Shown here piece after piece: positions 33,323 to 44,983 of a DNA stretch of 64,000 nucleotides. A program made the position numbers and the translations under genes. The DNA is taken from contig NZ_JAPWGO010000005.1 in assembly GCF_027213785.1 (NCBI RefSeq), forward strand, positions 115,419-179,418, read 5' to 3'. Numbering within the stretch: position 1 is the stretch's first letter; every line of letters begins with the position of its first letter. This stretch comes from Limimaricola sp. G21655-S1 (GTDB lineage Bacteria; Pseudomonadota; Alphaproteobacteria; Rhodobacterales; Rhodobacteraceae). The notes below the pieces were generated by a model. That model had not been told where the DNA came from and ran no database searches. It saw nothing but the letters and a program-made list of their open reading frames with translations.

Positions 33323-33903
33323 GGTTCCTCATCACTGCTCGGCCCCGTTTCCCGGGGTCTCGAAGGCGACGCTGTCGAGAGCGCCTCCCATATGCGAAGC
33401 ATGCGACAGGCCATGACGCCGAGCAAGACCGATTTGGGGAAGTCGGGCCGAGACGATGCCGGATCGCAGCGGCGGCCGCGTCACCGGGGCGGGACATCGC
33501 CCGGACATTTCGTCGTTCGAGCGGGTGGCCCGTCCGATCGGCGATTTTTTTTGCGGGCCCGGCGCCGGGGAAACCGATCGTGACGGCGCTATCCACCGGC
33601 CTTGAAGGCTCCGAAGCAGGGGCCCCGACAGCGTGACCCCATTCAACTGAGCCGCGAAATATCAGCCCGACCGGCCGTTTGCCCGATCATGTCATCCTTC
33701 GTTGTCAACGAAATTTACTATGCTCGAAGGGGTATGTAAAATCTTTGACTAAATCCCGCGACTTCTCTCCAGGTTGTGTGACTTCTAACGGGAAATCCGT
33801 AATCCAGAGATCGAGGAGATGTGCGCTGGGACGTTTTGGCCAATCGGCCAGCCGGTCTTGGAGGAGACCCGCAGCGCACCCGAACCGGAGGAAAAAGCTC
33901 GTG
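33323..33903 (+). promoter_or_regulatory. Long upstream region of acsA with a TTCGTT-GTC-AACGAA palindrome
   Basis: 581 bases without a convincing gene. A perfect 6-bp inverted repeat with a 3-bp spacer lies at 33698-33712, about 190 bp before the acsA start, in locally AT-rich DNA. It may be an operator for a regulator of acetate genes; none is encoded nearby. The acsA ribosome site GGAGGAAAAA (33887-33896) closes the region. Confidence 0.4.
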
Positions 33904-35871
<1,968 letters not shown>

Positions 35872-35876
35872 GGCCG

Positions 35877-36566
35877 ATGGACGGCAGGAACACCCCGGCG
35901 CAAGCGCCCGCCTTCATCCTCCTCGGCCCCCCGGGGGCCGGGAAGGGCACGCAGGCGCGCAGGCTCGAAGAGCGCTTCGGCCTCGTCCAGCTGTCCACCG
36001 GCGACCTGCTGCGCGCCGCCGTGGCCGAGGGCAGCGAGGCCGGGGCCCGGGCGAAAGAGGTGATGGAAGCGGGCGGGCTCGTCTCCGACGAGATCGTCAT
36101 CGCCATCCTCGACGACCGCCTCGACCGGCCCGATACCGCCCAGGGCGTCATCCTCGACGGCTTTCCGCGCACCACGGCGCAGGCCGAGGCGCTCGACGGG
36201 CTGCTGGCCCGCCGGGGGCAGTCGGTCTCGGCGGTGATCAGCCTCGAGGTCGATGACGCGGCGATGGTCGAGCGGATCTCGGGCCGCTACACCTGCGCCA
36301 CCTGCGGCGAAGGCTGGCACGACAGCTTCAAGCGCCCGGCCACCCCCGGTGTCTGCGACGCCTGCGGCGGCACCGCCTTCAAGCGGCGCGCCGACGACAC
36401 CGCCGAAACGGTGGCCTCGCGGCTCGCCGCCTACCACGCCGAGACCGCGCCGCTGATCGACCATTACCGCGCCCGCGGCACGCTGGAGCGCGTGCCCGCG
36501 ATGGGCGCGATCGACGACGTCGCCCAGGCCCTGTCGGAGATCGTCCGGCGACACGAGACGGCCTGA
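35877..36566 (+). CDS. adk: Adenylate kinase (zinc-lid type)
   Basis: 229 aa. P-loop GPPGAGKGT (~residues 17-25), the AMP-binding LSTGDLLRAAV, DGFPRTTAQ, and a lid with two C-x2-C pairs (CATC and CDAC) that should bind zinc. The ATG at 35877, five bases after the acs stop, is the best start; a GGGGGTGAGG ribosome site overlaps the acs end. Acs makes AMP, and adenylate kinase turns AMP plus ATP to 2 ADP, so the pairing has a clear metabolic logic. It is likely a second adk besides one in a ribosomal protein operon, but that cannot be checked here. Confidence 0.95.
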   Translation: MDGRNTPAQAPAFILLGPPGAGKGTQARRLEERFGLVQLSTGDLLRAAVAEGSEAGARAKEVMEAGGLVSDEIVIAILDDRLDRPDTAQGVILDGFPRTTAQAEALDGLLARRGQSVSAVISLEVDDAAMVERISGRYTCATCGEGWHDSFKRPATPGVCDACGGTAFKRRADDTAETVASRLAAYHAETAPLIDHYRARGTLERVPAMGAIDDVAQALSEIVRRHETA

Positions 36567-36637
36567 GCGACGACCAAGACCGGCGGCCGGAGGAACGCGT
36601 GAGGGCCGCCATCCACGCAACGACGGGAGGAGCCCGC

Positions 36638-36928
36638 ATGTCGGATCACACGACACATCATCCACCAACGACGATGACCAAGGATGACAAGGCCTACTGG
36701 TCCGCGAATGTGCGGATCATCACCATCTGCCTCGTCATCTGGGCCACCGTTTCATTCGGCTTCGGCATCATCCTGCGGCCGCTGATCAGCTGGATCGGCG
36801 TCGGCGGCACCGATCTGGGCTTCTGGTTCGCGCAGCAGGGGTCGATCCTCGTCTTCCTGGCGCTGATCTTCTTCTATGCCTGGCGGATGAACCGGCTCGA
36901 CCGGCAATACGGCGTCGAGGAGGAATAA
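36638..36928 (+). CDS. DUF4212 small membrane protein (SSS symporter partner)
   Basis: 96 aa with two hydrophobic helices: IITICLVIWATVSFGFGIIL and GSILVFLALIFFYAWRMN. This is the DUF4212 family, almost always encoded just before a sodium:solute symporter, like YjcH before ActP in E. coli. The ATG at 36638 follows GGGAGG. Its end holds the ribosome site of the symporter (GGAGGAA). It is probably an accessory subunit in the inner membrane. Confidence 0.92.
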   Translation: MSDHTTHHPPTTMTKDDKAYWSANVRIITICLVIWATVSFGFGIILRPLISWIGVGGTDLGFWFAQQGSILVFLALIFFYAWRMNRLDRQYGVEEE

Positions 36929-36933
36929 GCGCC

Positions 36934-38715
36934 ATGGACCAGTTCACCCTCAACCTGATCTTCGTCGGCGCCTCCTTCGCGCTCTATATCGGCATCGCGA
37001 TCTGGGCCCGCGCCGGCTCGACCTCCGAGTTCTACGCCGCCGGGCGTGGCGTCCATCCCGTGACCAACGGCATGGCCACCGCGGCCGACTGGATGTCGGC
37101 GGCCTCCTTCATCTCGATGGCCGGTCTGATCGCCTTCACCGGCTACGACAACTCCACCTATCTGATGGGCTGGACCGGCGGCTACGTGCTGCTGGCGCTG
37201 CTGCTCGCGCCCTATCTGCGCAAGTTCGGCAAGTTCACCGTGCCCGAATTCATCGGTGACCGGTTCTACAGCCCGACCGCGCGGCTCGTGGCGGTGATCA
37301 GCCTGCTGGTGGCCTCGCTCACCTACGTGATCGGCCAGATGACCGGCGTCGGCGTGGCCTTCGGCCGCTTCCTCGAGGTCGACAACACCACCGGCCTGCT
37401 GATCGGCGCCGTCGTCGTCTTCGCCTATGCGGTGTTCGGCGGCATGAAGGGCGTCACCTACACCCAGGTCGCGCAGTACTGCGTGCTGATCGCCGCCTAC
37501 ACGATCCCGGCGGTCTTCATCTCGCTGCAGCTCACCGGCAACCCGATCCCGGCGCTCGGCCTCTTCGCCGAAACCGGCTCCGGCGAGCCGCTGCTGCAGA
37601 CCCTCGACCAGATCGTCACCGATCTCGGCTTCAAGGCCTATACCGAGCATCACGGCGACACCTTCAACATGCTGCTCTTCACGCTCAGCCTGATGATCGG
37701 CACCGCCGGCCTGCCGCATGTGATCATGCGCTTCTTCACCGTGCCCAAGGTGTCCGACGCGCGCTGGTCGGCGGGCTGGACGCTGGTGTTCATCGCGCTG
37801 CTCTACCTGACGGCCCCCGCCGTGGGCGCGATGGCGCGGCTCAACATCACCCAGCAGTTCTGGCCGCAGGGCACCGACGCCGAGGCGGTCTCGGTCGAGA
37901 CGATCGAGAGCGACCCGGCCTACGACTGGATGGCGACCTGGCAGCAGACCGGCCTTCTGGGCTGGGAGGACAAGAATGGCGACGGAAGGATCCAGTACTA
38001 CAACGACGCCGCGCCCGAGATGCAGGACCGCGCCGCCGCTGCCGGCTGGGAAGGCAACGAGCTCGTCAACTTCAACAACGACATCCTCGTTCTCGCCAAC
38101 CCCGAGATCGCCAACCTGCCGGGCTGGGTGATCGGCCTCGTCGCCGCCGGCGGTCTCGCCGCCGCGCTGTCGACCGCCGCCGGCCTGCTGCTCGCCATCT
38201 CCTCGGCGGTGAGCCACGACCTCGTGAAGGGCCGCATCGCGCCCAACATCTCCGAGAAGGGCGAGCTTCTGTCGGCGCGGGTCGCGATGGCCGCCGCCAT
38301 CGCCGTGGCGACCTATCTCGGGATCAACCCGCCGGGCTTCGCCGCGCAGACCGTGGCGCTCGCCTTCGGCCTCGCCGCCGCGTCGATCTTCCCGGCGCTG
38401 ATGATGGGCATCTTCTCCAAGCGGGTGAACAACACCGGCGCCGTGGCGGGGATGCTGGTGGGCCTCTGCGTGACGGTGGTCTACATCTTCCTGCACAAGG
38501 GCTGGTTCTTCGTGCCGGGCACCAACTCCTTCGACGATGCGGACCCGCTCCTGTTCACCGTGAAGTCGACCTCCTTCGGCGCGGTCGGCGCGGCGCTGAA
38601 CTTCGCCACGGCAATTCTGGTCAGCCGGGCGACGCAGGAACCGCCGCAGGAGATCCAGGAGCTCGTCGAAAGCGTCCGCATTCCGCGCGGCGCCGGGGCG
38701 GCCACTGCCCACTGA
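36934..38715 (+). CDS. Sodium:solute symporter (ActP-like, DUF4212-partnered)
   Basis: 593 aa with about 13 helices. The N-terminal SSS signature includes EFYAAGRGVHPVTNGMATAA, then DWMSAASFISMAGLI; GTAGLPHVIMRFFTVPKVSD is the loop typical of acetate/monocarboxylate carriers of this family. A hydrophilic insert of ~80 residues (about 310-385) with acidic repeats (DKNGDGR) resembles a calcium-binding loop. It probably brings acetate or other short carboxylates into the cell for Acs. The start lies 5 bp past the DUF4212 gene. Confidence 0.93.
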   Translation: MDQFTLNLIFVGASFALYIGIAIWARAGSTSEFYAAGRGVHPVTNGMATAADWMSAASFISMAGLIAFTGYDNSTYLMGWTGGYVLLALLLAPYLRKFGKFTVPEFIGDRFYSPTARLVAVISLLVASLTYVIGQMTGVGVAFGRFLEVDNTTGLLIGAVVVFAYAVFGGMKGVTYTQVAQYCVLIAAYTIPAVFISLQLTGNPIPALGLFAETGSGEPLLQTLDQIVTDLGFKAYTEHHGDTFNMLLFTLSLMIGTAGLPHVIMRFFTVPKVSDARWSAGWTLVFIALLYLTAPAVGAMARLNITQQFWPQGTDAEAVSVETIESDPAYDWMATWQQTGLLGWEDKNGDGRIQYYNDAAPEMQDRAAAAGWEGNELVNFNNDILVLANPEIANLPGWVIGLVAAGGLAAALSTAAGLLLAISSAVSHDLVKGRIAPNISEKGELLSARVAMAAAIAVATYLGINPPGFAAQTVALAFGLAAASIFPALMMGIFSKRVNNTGAVAGMLVGLCVTVVYIFLHKGWFFVPGTNSFDDADPLLFTVKSTSFGAVGAALNFATAILVSRATQEPPQEIQELVESVRIPRGAGAATAH

Positions 38716-38807
38716 GCCTCGGCGAGAGGCGGCGCCATCCGCCGCCCCTTGCGACCCCAGCGTCCCGCGCCCACCATGGCGCGGGACGACACCGATCGGA
38801 GCTTCCG

Positions 38808-40634
38808 ATGTCCCAGCCCCTCGACGATTTCTTCGCGCGCCAGCCCCCTTGGGACCGGCTGCCCGACGCGACGCGCCGCCGGATCGCCGGCGCCGCCCGA
38901 CCGATCGAGGCCGCCGAGGGCGAGATCCTCACGCAGGTCGGCACGCCGCAGCCCGGCCTCTTCGTGATCCGCGCCGGCGCCGTCACCACGACCGATGCGC
39001 GCGGCGCCGTCGTCTCGCGTCTCGGCCCCGGCAACAGCTTCGGCGAACGCGCGCTGCAGCGCGGCGGCACCGCGCTGGTCACCGCCCGCGCCGATACCGT
39101 CAGCGAGCTGCTGCTGCTGTCCCCCGACCTCTTCGCCGAATTGATGCGCGAGCACGACCTCGTGCGCCGCTTCTTCGACCGCTCCAACCCGCTCGGCGAT
39201 CGCCCCCGCACCCGCGCCGAGGAGCTCACCTCCACCCGCGTCGCCGACCTCATGGCGACCGATCCGGTGACTTGCGCCCCCGGCGCGAGCCTGCTCGATG
39301 CCGCCCGCCTGATGCGCGATCACCGCATTTCCTCTCTCTGCGTGACCGAGGATGGCCGCCTGCGTGGCATTCTCACACTGCGCGACATGGTGAACAAGGC
39401 GATGGCCGCGCCGCTGCCGCCCGACACCCCGGTGGCGCGGGTGATGACCGAGGCGCCGATCACCTTGCCCTCGGCGGCCATCGGCTCCGACGTGCTGCAC
39501 CGGATGATGGAGCGCCATCTCGGCCACCTGCCGATCGTCGATGACGGGCGGCTGGTGGGCATGGTCACCCAGACCGACCTCACCCGGTTCCTCGCCTCGA
39601 CCTCCGCCGGCCTCGTGGGCGACATGGCCCGGGCCGGCTCGCCGGAAGAACTGGCCCGCGTCACCGCCCGGATCCCCGAACTGCTGGTCCAGCTCACCGC
39701 CGCCGGCAACCGCCACGAGGTCGTCACCCGGCTCGTCACCGACATGGCCGACGGCGCGACGCGGCGCCTGATCCGCCTCTACGAGAAGGCGCAAGGCGCG
39801 GCGCCCGTCCCCTTCGCCTGGGTCGCCTGCGGCAGCCAGGGGCGGCAGGAGCAGACCGGCATCTCGGATCAGGACAACGCGCTGATCATCTCCGACGCGG
39901 CGACGGAGGAGGACATGGAATGGTTCGCCGGCCTCGCCCGCTTCGTCTCGGACGGGCTCGACGCCGCCGGCTATTTCTTCTGCCCCGGCGACATGATGGC
40001 GACCAATCCGCGCTGGCGGCAGCGCGCCTCGGTCTGGGCGGGCTATTTCCGCGACTGGATCGCCCGGCCATCGAAAGAGGCGCAGATGCTCGCCTCGGTC
40101 ATTTTCGACCTGCGGGTGATCGCGGGCGAAGAGGGTCTCTTCGCACCGCTCCACCATGACACGCTGCGCGCGGCGAGCGGAAACTCGATCTTCACCGCCC
40201 ACATGGCCTCGAACGCCCTCGGCCACGTGCCGCCGCTGGGCCTGCTGCGCGGCTTCGCGACGCTGCGCTCGGGGGAGCACCGCAACCATATCGACCTCAA
40301 GCTGAACGGCGTCGTGCCGGTCGTGGACCTCGCCCGGATGTACGCCCTCGAGGGGCGGCTGCTGCCCGCGAACACCCGCGCCCGGATCGAGGCGGCGGGC
40401 GAGGCCGGCGTCATCAGCCTTCATGGCGCGCGCGATCTGCTCAACGCCTACGACGTGATCGCCCAGACCCGGATCGAGCATCAGACCCGCCAGATCCGGC
40501 GCAACGAGGCGCCGGACAACTTCATGCAGCCGAGGGAGCTTTCGGATTTCGAACGCTCCCACCTGCGCGATGCCTTCGTGGTCGTGAAGACGATGCAGGC
40601 CGCGATGATGCAGGGACGGCGTCTATTGGGATAG
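38808..40634 (+). CDS. cNMP-binding/CBS/DUF294 nucleotidyltransferase-like signalling protein
   Basis: 608 aa. Domains in order: a cyclic-nucleotide-binding fold (~10-120, PGLFVIRAGAVTT and GNSFGERAL), two CBS repeats (~143-270, VADLMATDPVT and VARVMTEAPIT), a DUF294 nucleotidyltransferase-like domain (~315-430, WVACGSQGRQEQTGISDQDN with the GS and D-x-D elements) and a C-terminal DUF294_C helical domain. The layout resembles GlnD-like sensors. It probably senses adenylate levels and may control the neighbouring symporter or acetate flux; its target is unknown. Confidence 0.9.
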   Translation: MSQPLDDFFARQPPWDRLPDATRRRIAGAARPIEAAEGEILTQVGTPQPGLFVIRAGAVTTTDARGAVVSRLGPGNSFGERALQRGGTALVTARADTVSELLLLSPDLFAELMREHDLVRRFFDRSNPLGDRPRTRAEELTSTRVADLMATDPVTCAPGASLLDAARLMRDHRISSLCVTEDGRLRGILTLRDMVNKAMAAPLPPDTPVARVMTEAPITLPSAAIGSDVLHRMMERHLGHLPIVDDGRLVGMVTQTDLTRFLASTSAGLVGDMARAGSPEELARVTARIPELLVQLTAAGNRHEVVTRLVTDMADGATRRLIRLYEKAQGAAPVPFAWVACGSQGRQEQTGISDQDNALIISDAATEEDMEWFAGLARFVSDGLDAAGYFFCPGDMMATNPRWRQRASVWAGYFRDWIARPSKEAQMLASVIFDLRVIAGEEGLFAPLHHDTLRAASGNSIFTAHMASNALGHVPPLGLLRGFATLRSGEHRNHIDLKLNGVVPVVDLARMYALEGRLLPANTRARIEAAGEAGVISLHGARDLLNAYDVIAQTRIEHQTRQIRRNEAPDNFMQPRELSDFERSHLRDAFVVVKTMQAAMMQGRRLLG

Positions 40635-40670
40635 CCCCGCGCCACCGGGCGCGGACAAGGGAGGAATGCG

Positions 40671-41192
40671 ATGTTTCTGGAACTTCTCGGCGTGATCTTC
40701 GCGGGCGTCACGGGCGCCCTCGTCGTCTACGCCGCGAACCGCGCGACCGGCGGGCGGCTGCCGCGCTGGCTGATGCCCGCCGTGGCGGGGCTGGCGATGA
40801 TCGGCGCCACGATCAGCCTCGAATACAGCTGGTACGATCGCACCGCCGCCGCGCTTCCCGAGGGTCTCGTCGTCGCGGACACGGTCGAGGAGCGCGCGCT
40901 CTACCGCCCCTGGACCTATCTGGTGCCCTACACCGACCGCTTCGTCGCCATCGACCGCACGAGCCTTCAAACCAATCCAGACCGCCCCGGCGAACGCATC
41001 GCCAATATCTACTTCTTCGGCAGGTGGGCGCCGCTGCGGCAGCTGCCGGTCGCCTTCGACTGCGCGCAGGGCCGCCGCGCCGCGCTGGTCGAGGGGGCCG
41101 GCATCGCCGCCGACGGCCGCATCGAGGGCGCCGACTGGATGCAGGCCTCGCCCGGCGACCCGCTGCTCGCCGCCGCCTGCGCCGGGACCTGA
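40671..41192 (+). CDS. Hypothetical membrane protein of the acetate cluster
   Basis: 173 aa. Two N-terminal helices (LELLGVIFAGVTGALVVYAA and LMPAVAGLAMIGATISLEY) are followed by a soluble domain of ~115 residues with YRPWTYLVPYTDRFVAIDR and a Cys pair (one in FDCAQG, one near the end). A strong ribosome site (GGGAGGAATGCG) precedes the ATG. It lies between the DUF294 gene and the exonuclease gene, with one base before the latter. The family is not one I can name. Confidence 0.82.
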   Translation: MFLELLGVIFAGVTGALVVYAANRATGGRLPRWLMPAVAGLAMIGATISLEYSWYDRTAAALPEGLVVADTVEERALYRPWTYLVPYTDRFVAIDRTSLQTNPDRPGERIANIYFFGRWAPLRQLPVAFDCAQGRRAALVEGAGIAADGRIEGADWMQASPGDPLLAAACAGT

Positions 41193-41193
41193 G

Positions 41194-42573
41194 ATGAAGC
41201 GGCGGGGCCTGCGCCAGCGCGTCGCGTTCTTCTTCGCGCTGGTCGCCGCGGGGGGGCTCGCCGCGATCGTCGCGGGCCTCGCCCTCGGCTTCCGGCAGGC
41301 CGCGCCGACCGAGATCGCGCCATTCGTCACCGCCGGGGTGGTGGCCGGGTTCGGCCTCGTCGCGATCGCCGCCGGGATCTGGCTGCTGTTCGACGAGAAC
41401 GTGGCCAAGCCGGTCATCGCGCTCGCCGCCCGGCTGCGGGCCCATGCCCATGGCGGCGCCGAGATGTCGCTCGACCTCGAAAGCGCCCGCTGGCTCGACG
41501 ACCTCGTCCCCGCCGCCGCCGCCGTCGCCGACAAGCTCGGCCGCTCCACCCTCGACGCCGCCGAGGCGCTGGCCGAGCGCACCGCCGAGCTCGCCGCCGA
41601 GAAGGACCGTCTCGCCGCCGTGCTCACCGGCATGCCGGTCGCCGTCAGCATCATCGGCCCCGGCCACAAGCTCGTCCTCTATGACGGGCAGTCCGCCGAT
41701 CTCCTCGGACAGGAGGGGCCGGTGCGGCTCAACGCCTCGATCTTCGAATATCTGCGCCCCGGCCCGATCGAAGTTGCGCTCGACGAACTGCACCGCCGGG
41801 GCGCCCGTCGCGCCCCCCTCGTGGCCGAAACGCTGTCGGGTCGCGTCTGCACCGGCCATATCCGGCTGATGGGCGAGGAGGCGGGCTACATGCTCATGCT
41901 CGAGCCGCTGGACCCCGAGGCCGAGCGCCCCCTCACATACGACTTCGCCCTGCTGGCGGGCCGGGCCGCCGCCGCCCGCGACACCCCGCTGCGCGAGCTG
42001 AGCTTCGTGGTCTTCGACACCGAGACGACCGGCCTCGACCCGGCCTCGGACGCGATCGTGCAGATCGGCGCCGTGCGCGTCCTGGGCGGTCGGATCGTCC
42101 CGGGCGAGGTGTTCGAGACGCTGGTCGATCCCGGCCGGCCGATCCCCGCCGCCGCCGCCCGGGTCCATCGCATCACCACCGAGGCGGTCGCGGGCGCGCC
42201 CGGCCCGGCCAATGCGGCCGAGGCCTTCCGCCGCTTCGCCCAAGGCTCGATCCCGGTGGCGCACAACGCGCCTTTCGACATGGCCATGCTGCGTCGCGCC
42301 GGTGCCGCGCCCGCGCCGCCCGTCCTCGACACGGTGCTGATCTCGGCCGTCGTCTATGGCGGCCACGAGACGCATACGCTCGACGCGCTCGTCGACAGGC
42401 TCGGCGTCGCGCTGCCCGAGGCCGAGCGCCACACCGCGCTCGGCGATGCGCGCGCGACGGCCGAGGTGCTGGTCCGCCTGCTCGCCATCTGCGAGGGGCG
42501 CGGCCTCACCACCCTCGGGGCGCTGATCGACGAGATGCGCCGCCATGAACGGCTCGTCGAAGCCCTCGTCTGA
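41194..42573 (+). CDS. Membrane-anchored 3'-5' exonuclease (DnaQ/PolC epsilon-like)
   Basis: 459 aa. Two N-terminal helices (~residues 8-28 and 45-65), a HAMP-like/coiled linker, a PAS-like segment (~145-235, VLTGMPVAVSIIGPGHKLVL) and a C-terminal DEDDh exonuclease domain (~270-450). The exonuclease residues are visible: FDTETTG (Asp, Glu), HNAPFDMAML (Asp) and HTALGDARATAE (His, Asp). The sensor-like N-terminus suggests a signalling role rather than replication. It ends the acs-adk-symporter cluster, where such an exonuclease is a recurring partner. Confidence 0.87.
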   Translation: MKRRGLRQRVAFFFALVAAGGLAAIVAGLALGFRQAAPTEIAPFVTAGVVAGFGLVAIAAGIWLLFDENVAKPVIALAARLRAHAHGGAEMSLDLESARWLDDLVPAAAAVADKLGRSTLDAAEALAERTAELAAEKDRLAAVLTGMPVAVSIIGPGHKLVLYDGQSADLLGQEGPVRLNASIFEYLRPGPIEVALDELHRRGARRAPLVAETLSGRVCTGHIRLMGEEAGYMLMLEPLDPEAERPLTYDFALLAGRAAAARDTPLRELSFVVFDTETTGLDPASDAIVQIGAVRVLGGRIVPGEVFETLVDPGRPIPAAAARVHRITTEAVAGAPGPANAAEAFRRFAQGSIPVAHNAPFDMAMLRRAGAAPAPPVLDTVLISAVVYGGHETHTLDALVDRLGVALPEAERHTALGDARATAEVLVRLLAICEGRGLTTLGALIDEMRRHERLVEALV

Positions 42574-43131
42574 GGGACCGAGCCCTAGACGGGCTGCCCG
42601 TGCAGGACACTGCTCAGGCGACGACAGGATCCCCGGTGATCGGATCTTTGGGAGACTGCGCGACTCGAGGATGGTCATATCCCAGGGGTACGTCGCCGCA
42701 ACCGGCCCCCTTGGCCAAGCTGGACCGAGCGCAGGCTTGCGCTCCGCCCTGCTCGTTCAGGGACACGCCGTTTCGCACCCCGACAGGGCGTACAGGTCGC
42801 TCCATGTCGATCTGAGCCGAAAATTGCCAAAAATCTTTCGGGTCGCGGAGCTTTCCGAAAATTGCGCGCGCATGCGCGACCGCGCAGCGGCACGGGCGCC
42901 GCCGCATTTCGCCACACATCAAGATTGCCACCGGCCGTCGCAGGCACGCGGAGCCCCCGGATCCAGCGCTCCGAGCCACCCGATCGACCGCTGGACCCCG
43001 GCTTTTCGCCGCCTTAATGGGCCGGCTGGTCGGGTGCGCGTGGCGCGCTCGCCGGAATGCCGGTCTTGGGAGAGGCCGGCGAGGAGGACAAGGCGGCGGC
43101 GACGCCGCGATCATTCTGGGAGGAATACAAC
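42574..43131. other. Intergenic region before the AGCS symporter
   Basis: 558 bases with no gene I can support. A short AT-rich patch (~42815-42865) could hold the symporter promoter. A glycine riboswitch, which often precedes this symporter family, was looked for and its conserved cores were not found. Confidence 0.4.
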
Positions 43132-44490
43132 ATGGAAATGCTGACGGCGTTTCTGTCCGCCGTGAACGGGTTCGTCTGGGGACCGCCGATGCTGGTGCTG
43201 ATCCTCGGCACCGGTCTCTTCTTGCAAATCCGCCTGAAGCTGATGCCGATCAGGCGGGTGCCGACCGGCTTCCGCATGGTCTGGGCCGGCCGCAAGCCCG
43301 ACGCGGATGCCGAGGGCGAGATCAGCCCCTATGCCGCGTTGATGACCGCGCTTGCCGCCACGGTGGGCACCGGCAACATCGCCGGCGTCGCCACCGCCAT
43401 CGCGCTTGGCGGGCCGGGCGCCCTGTTCTGGATGTGGATGACGGCGCTGGTCGGCATGGCCACCAAATACGCCGAGGTGCTGCTCTCGGTGCATTTCCGC
43501 GAGGTCGACGACAAGGGCGAGCATGTCGGCGGCCCGATGTTCGCGATCAAGAACGGGCTCGGCCCGCGCTGGCGCTGGCTCGGCGCGGCCTTCGCGCTGT
43601 TCGGCGGGCTCGCGGGCTTCGGCATCGGCAACATGGTCCAGTCCAACAGCATCTCGCAGGTGATGACCGAAAGCTTCGGCGTCCCGGCCTGGGTGTCGGG
43701 CGTGATCCTCGCCCTGCTGACCGGCCTCGTGCTGCTGGGCGGCATCCGGCGGATCGGCGCGGTGGCACAGAAGCTCGTGCCGACCATGTGCATCGCCTAC
43801 ATGGCGGTCGCGGCGATCGTTCTGGTGATCCACGCGAGCGATGTTCCCGCGGCCTTCGCGCTGATCATCGACCACGCCTTCAACCCGGTCGCGGCCTCGG
43901 GCGGCTTTGCCGGCGCGACGATCATGCTGGCGATGCGCTACGGCGTGGCGCGCGGCATCTTCTCGAACGAGGCGGGCCTCGGCACCGCCGGCATCGCGCA
44001 GGCGGCAGGGCAGTCGAAGGACGCGGCGCAGGCCGGCCTGATCGGCATGATGGGCACCTTCATCGACACGCTGGTCGTCTGCACCATGACCGGCCTGATC
44101 ATCATCGTGACCGGCCTGTGGAACAGCGGCGATTCCGGTGCCGCGCTGACCTCTCTGGCCTTCGACGCGGCGCTGCCGGGTTTCGGCCAGTACTTCCTCG
44201 CGATCGCCCTGGCCGTCTTCGCCTTCACGACGATCCTGGGCTGGGCCTATTTCGGTGAGAAGTGCTGGGAGTATCTCGCCGGGACCAAGGTGCAGATCCC
44301 CTACCGGATGCTCTGGACCGGCTTCGTCCTGATCGGCGCGGTGACGCAGCTCGACTTCGTCTGGCTGGTGGCCGACACGCTCAACGCCTTCATGGCGTTC
44401 CCGAACCTCGTCTCGCTGCTGCTGCTGTCGCCGGTCGTGGTGCGGGTGACCAACGACTACTTCGAACGCCGCCGGACGGTGCTCGGCTGA
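43132..44490 (+). CDS. Sodium:alanine/glycine symporter (AGCS family)
   Basis: 452 aa inner-membrane carrier, about 11 helices. Family marks are the N-terminal VNGFVWGPPMLVLILGTGLF, ALMTALAATVGTGNIAGVAT, and ARGIFSNEAGLGTAGIAQAA. It imports alanine or glycine with sodium. The ATG at 43132 follows GGGAGGAA by six bases; 25 upstream in-frame codons are not used. It stands alone between the acetate cluster and an exported SH3-like gene. Confidence 0.93.
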   Translation: MEMLTAFLSAVNGFVWGPPMLVLILGTGLFLQIRLKLMPIRRVPTGFRMVWAGRKPDADAEGEISPYAALMTALAATVGTGNIAGVATAIALGGPGALFWMWMTALVGMATKYAEVLLSVHFREVDDKGEHVGGPMFAIKNGLGPRWRWLGAAFALFGGLAGFGIGNMVQSNSISQVMTESFGVPAWVSGVILALLTGLVLLGGIRRIGAVAQKLVPTMCIAYMAVAAIVLVIHASDVPAAFALIIDHAFNPVAASGGFAGATIMLAMRYGVARGIFSNEAGLGTAGIAQAAGQSKDAAQAGLIGMMGTFIDTLVVCTMTGLIIIVTGLWNSGDSGAALTSLAFDAALPGFGQYFLAIALAVFAFTTILGWAYFGEKCWEYLAGTKVQIPYRMLWTGFVLIGAVTQLDFVWLVADTLNAFMAFPNLVSLLLLSPVVVRVTNDYFERRRTVLG

Positions 44491-44498
44491 ACCACGCG

Positions 44499-44528
44499 CG
44501 GTCGGGGACGGCACGACGTCCCCGACCG
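44499..44528 (+). terminator. Hairpin after the AGCS symporter
   Basis: A perfect 12-bp stem (CGGTCGGGGACG / CGTCCCCGACCG) with a 6-nt loop, eight bases after the stop codon. No T-run follows, but its stability and position fit a terminator. Confidence 0.7.
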
Positions 44529-44983
44529 CCACCACGAATTCACCGATACGATGCGGGCCTGCGGCCCTTGCGCGATACGGCGACATGCCGCGATATCCGG
44601 CCAGAGCGGATGAAGGCGCGTAGAACTCGCCTGAAAATTTTGCGGGGTTGGCCGGGCAGTCCGAACCTTCCTCACTGCTGATCAAGTGCCAGCAGGGGGC
44701 TGGCCTGTCAGGCGAGACACCGGCCCGTCTGCGCCCACACCAGTCGAAATTCGATCTCCTGCGGGGATTTGGCGGCAAGCCCTGGCGGGACGGCGGCGCT
44801 CGACCCTACCCCTCCAACAGCTCCTCTCGGTGTCCGAACGGGCACGCGATAGCGTCCCCGCAGTCCGTTCTTCGGCCTGAGACCGCAATTGCCAGATGGC
44901 AATTTCGACCGGGTCGTGGACATGACCACCTGTCACGGCGCGAGGAATGTGCGAGCATGCTCCCGTTGGTACTTGGGGGTCGC
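44529..44983. other. Intergenic region, no recognised gene
   Basis: About 455 bases. Frames are open in places but show no recognisable protein, no ribosome site and mixed composition. It probably includes the promoter of the next gene. Confidence 0.4.

Noticed and set aside
36874..38712. A 612-codon open frame on the minus strand opposite the symporter
   Set aside because: It mirrors the symporter gene on the other strand. It is rich in His, Arg, Glu, Asp and Gly from reverse-complemented GC codons, has no domain, and the plus-strand gene is clear.
38481..40562. A 693-codon minus-strand open frame opposite the DUF294 gene
   Set aside because: Antisense by-product of high GC at third positions; no recognised motif, no ribosome site.
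40813..42678. A 621-codon minus-strand open frame opposite the exonuclease
   Set aside because: Shadow of the real exonuclease gene, whose DEDDh residues are all present.
42574..43131. Glycine riboswitch before the AGCS symporter
   Set aside because: Looked for because the family often has one; the conserved core sequences are absent.
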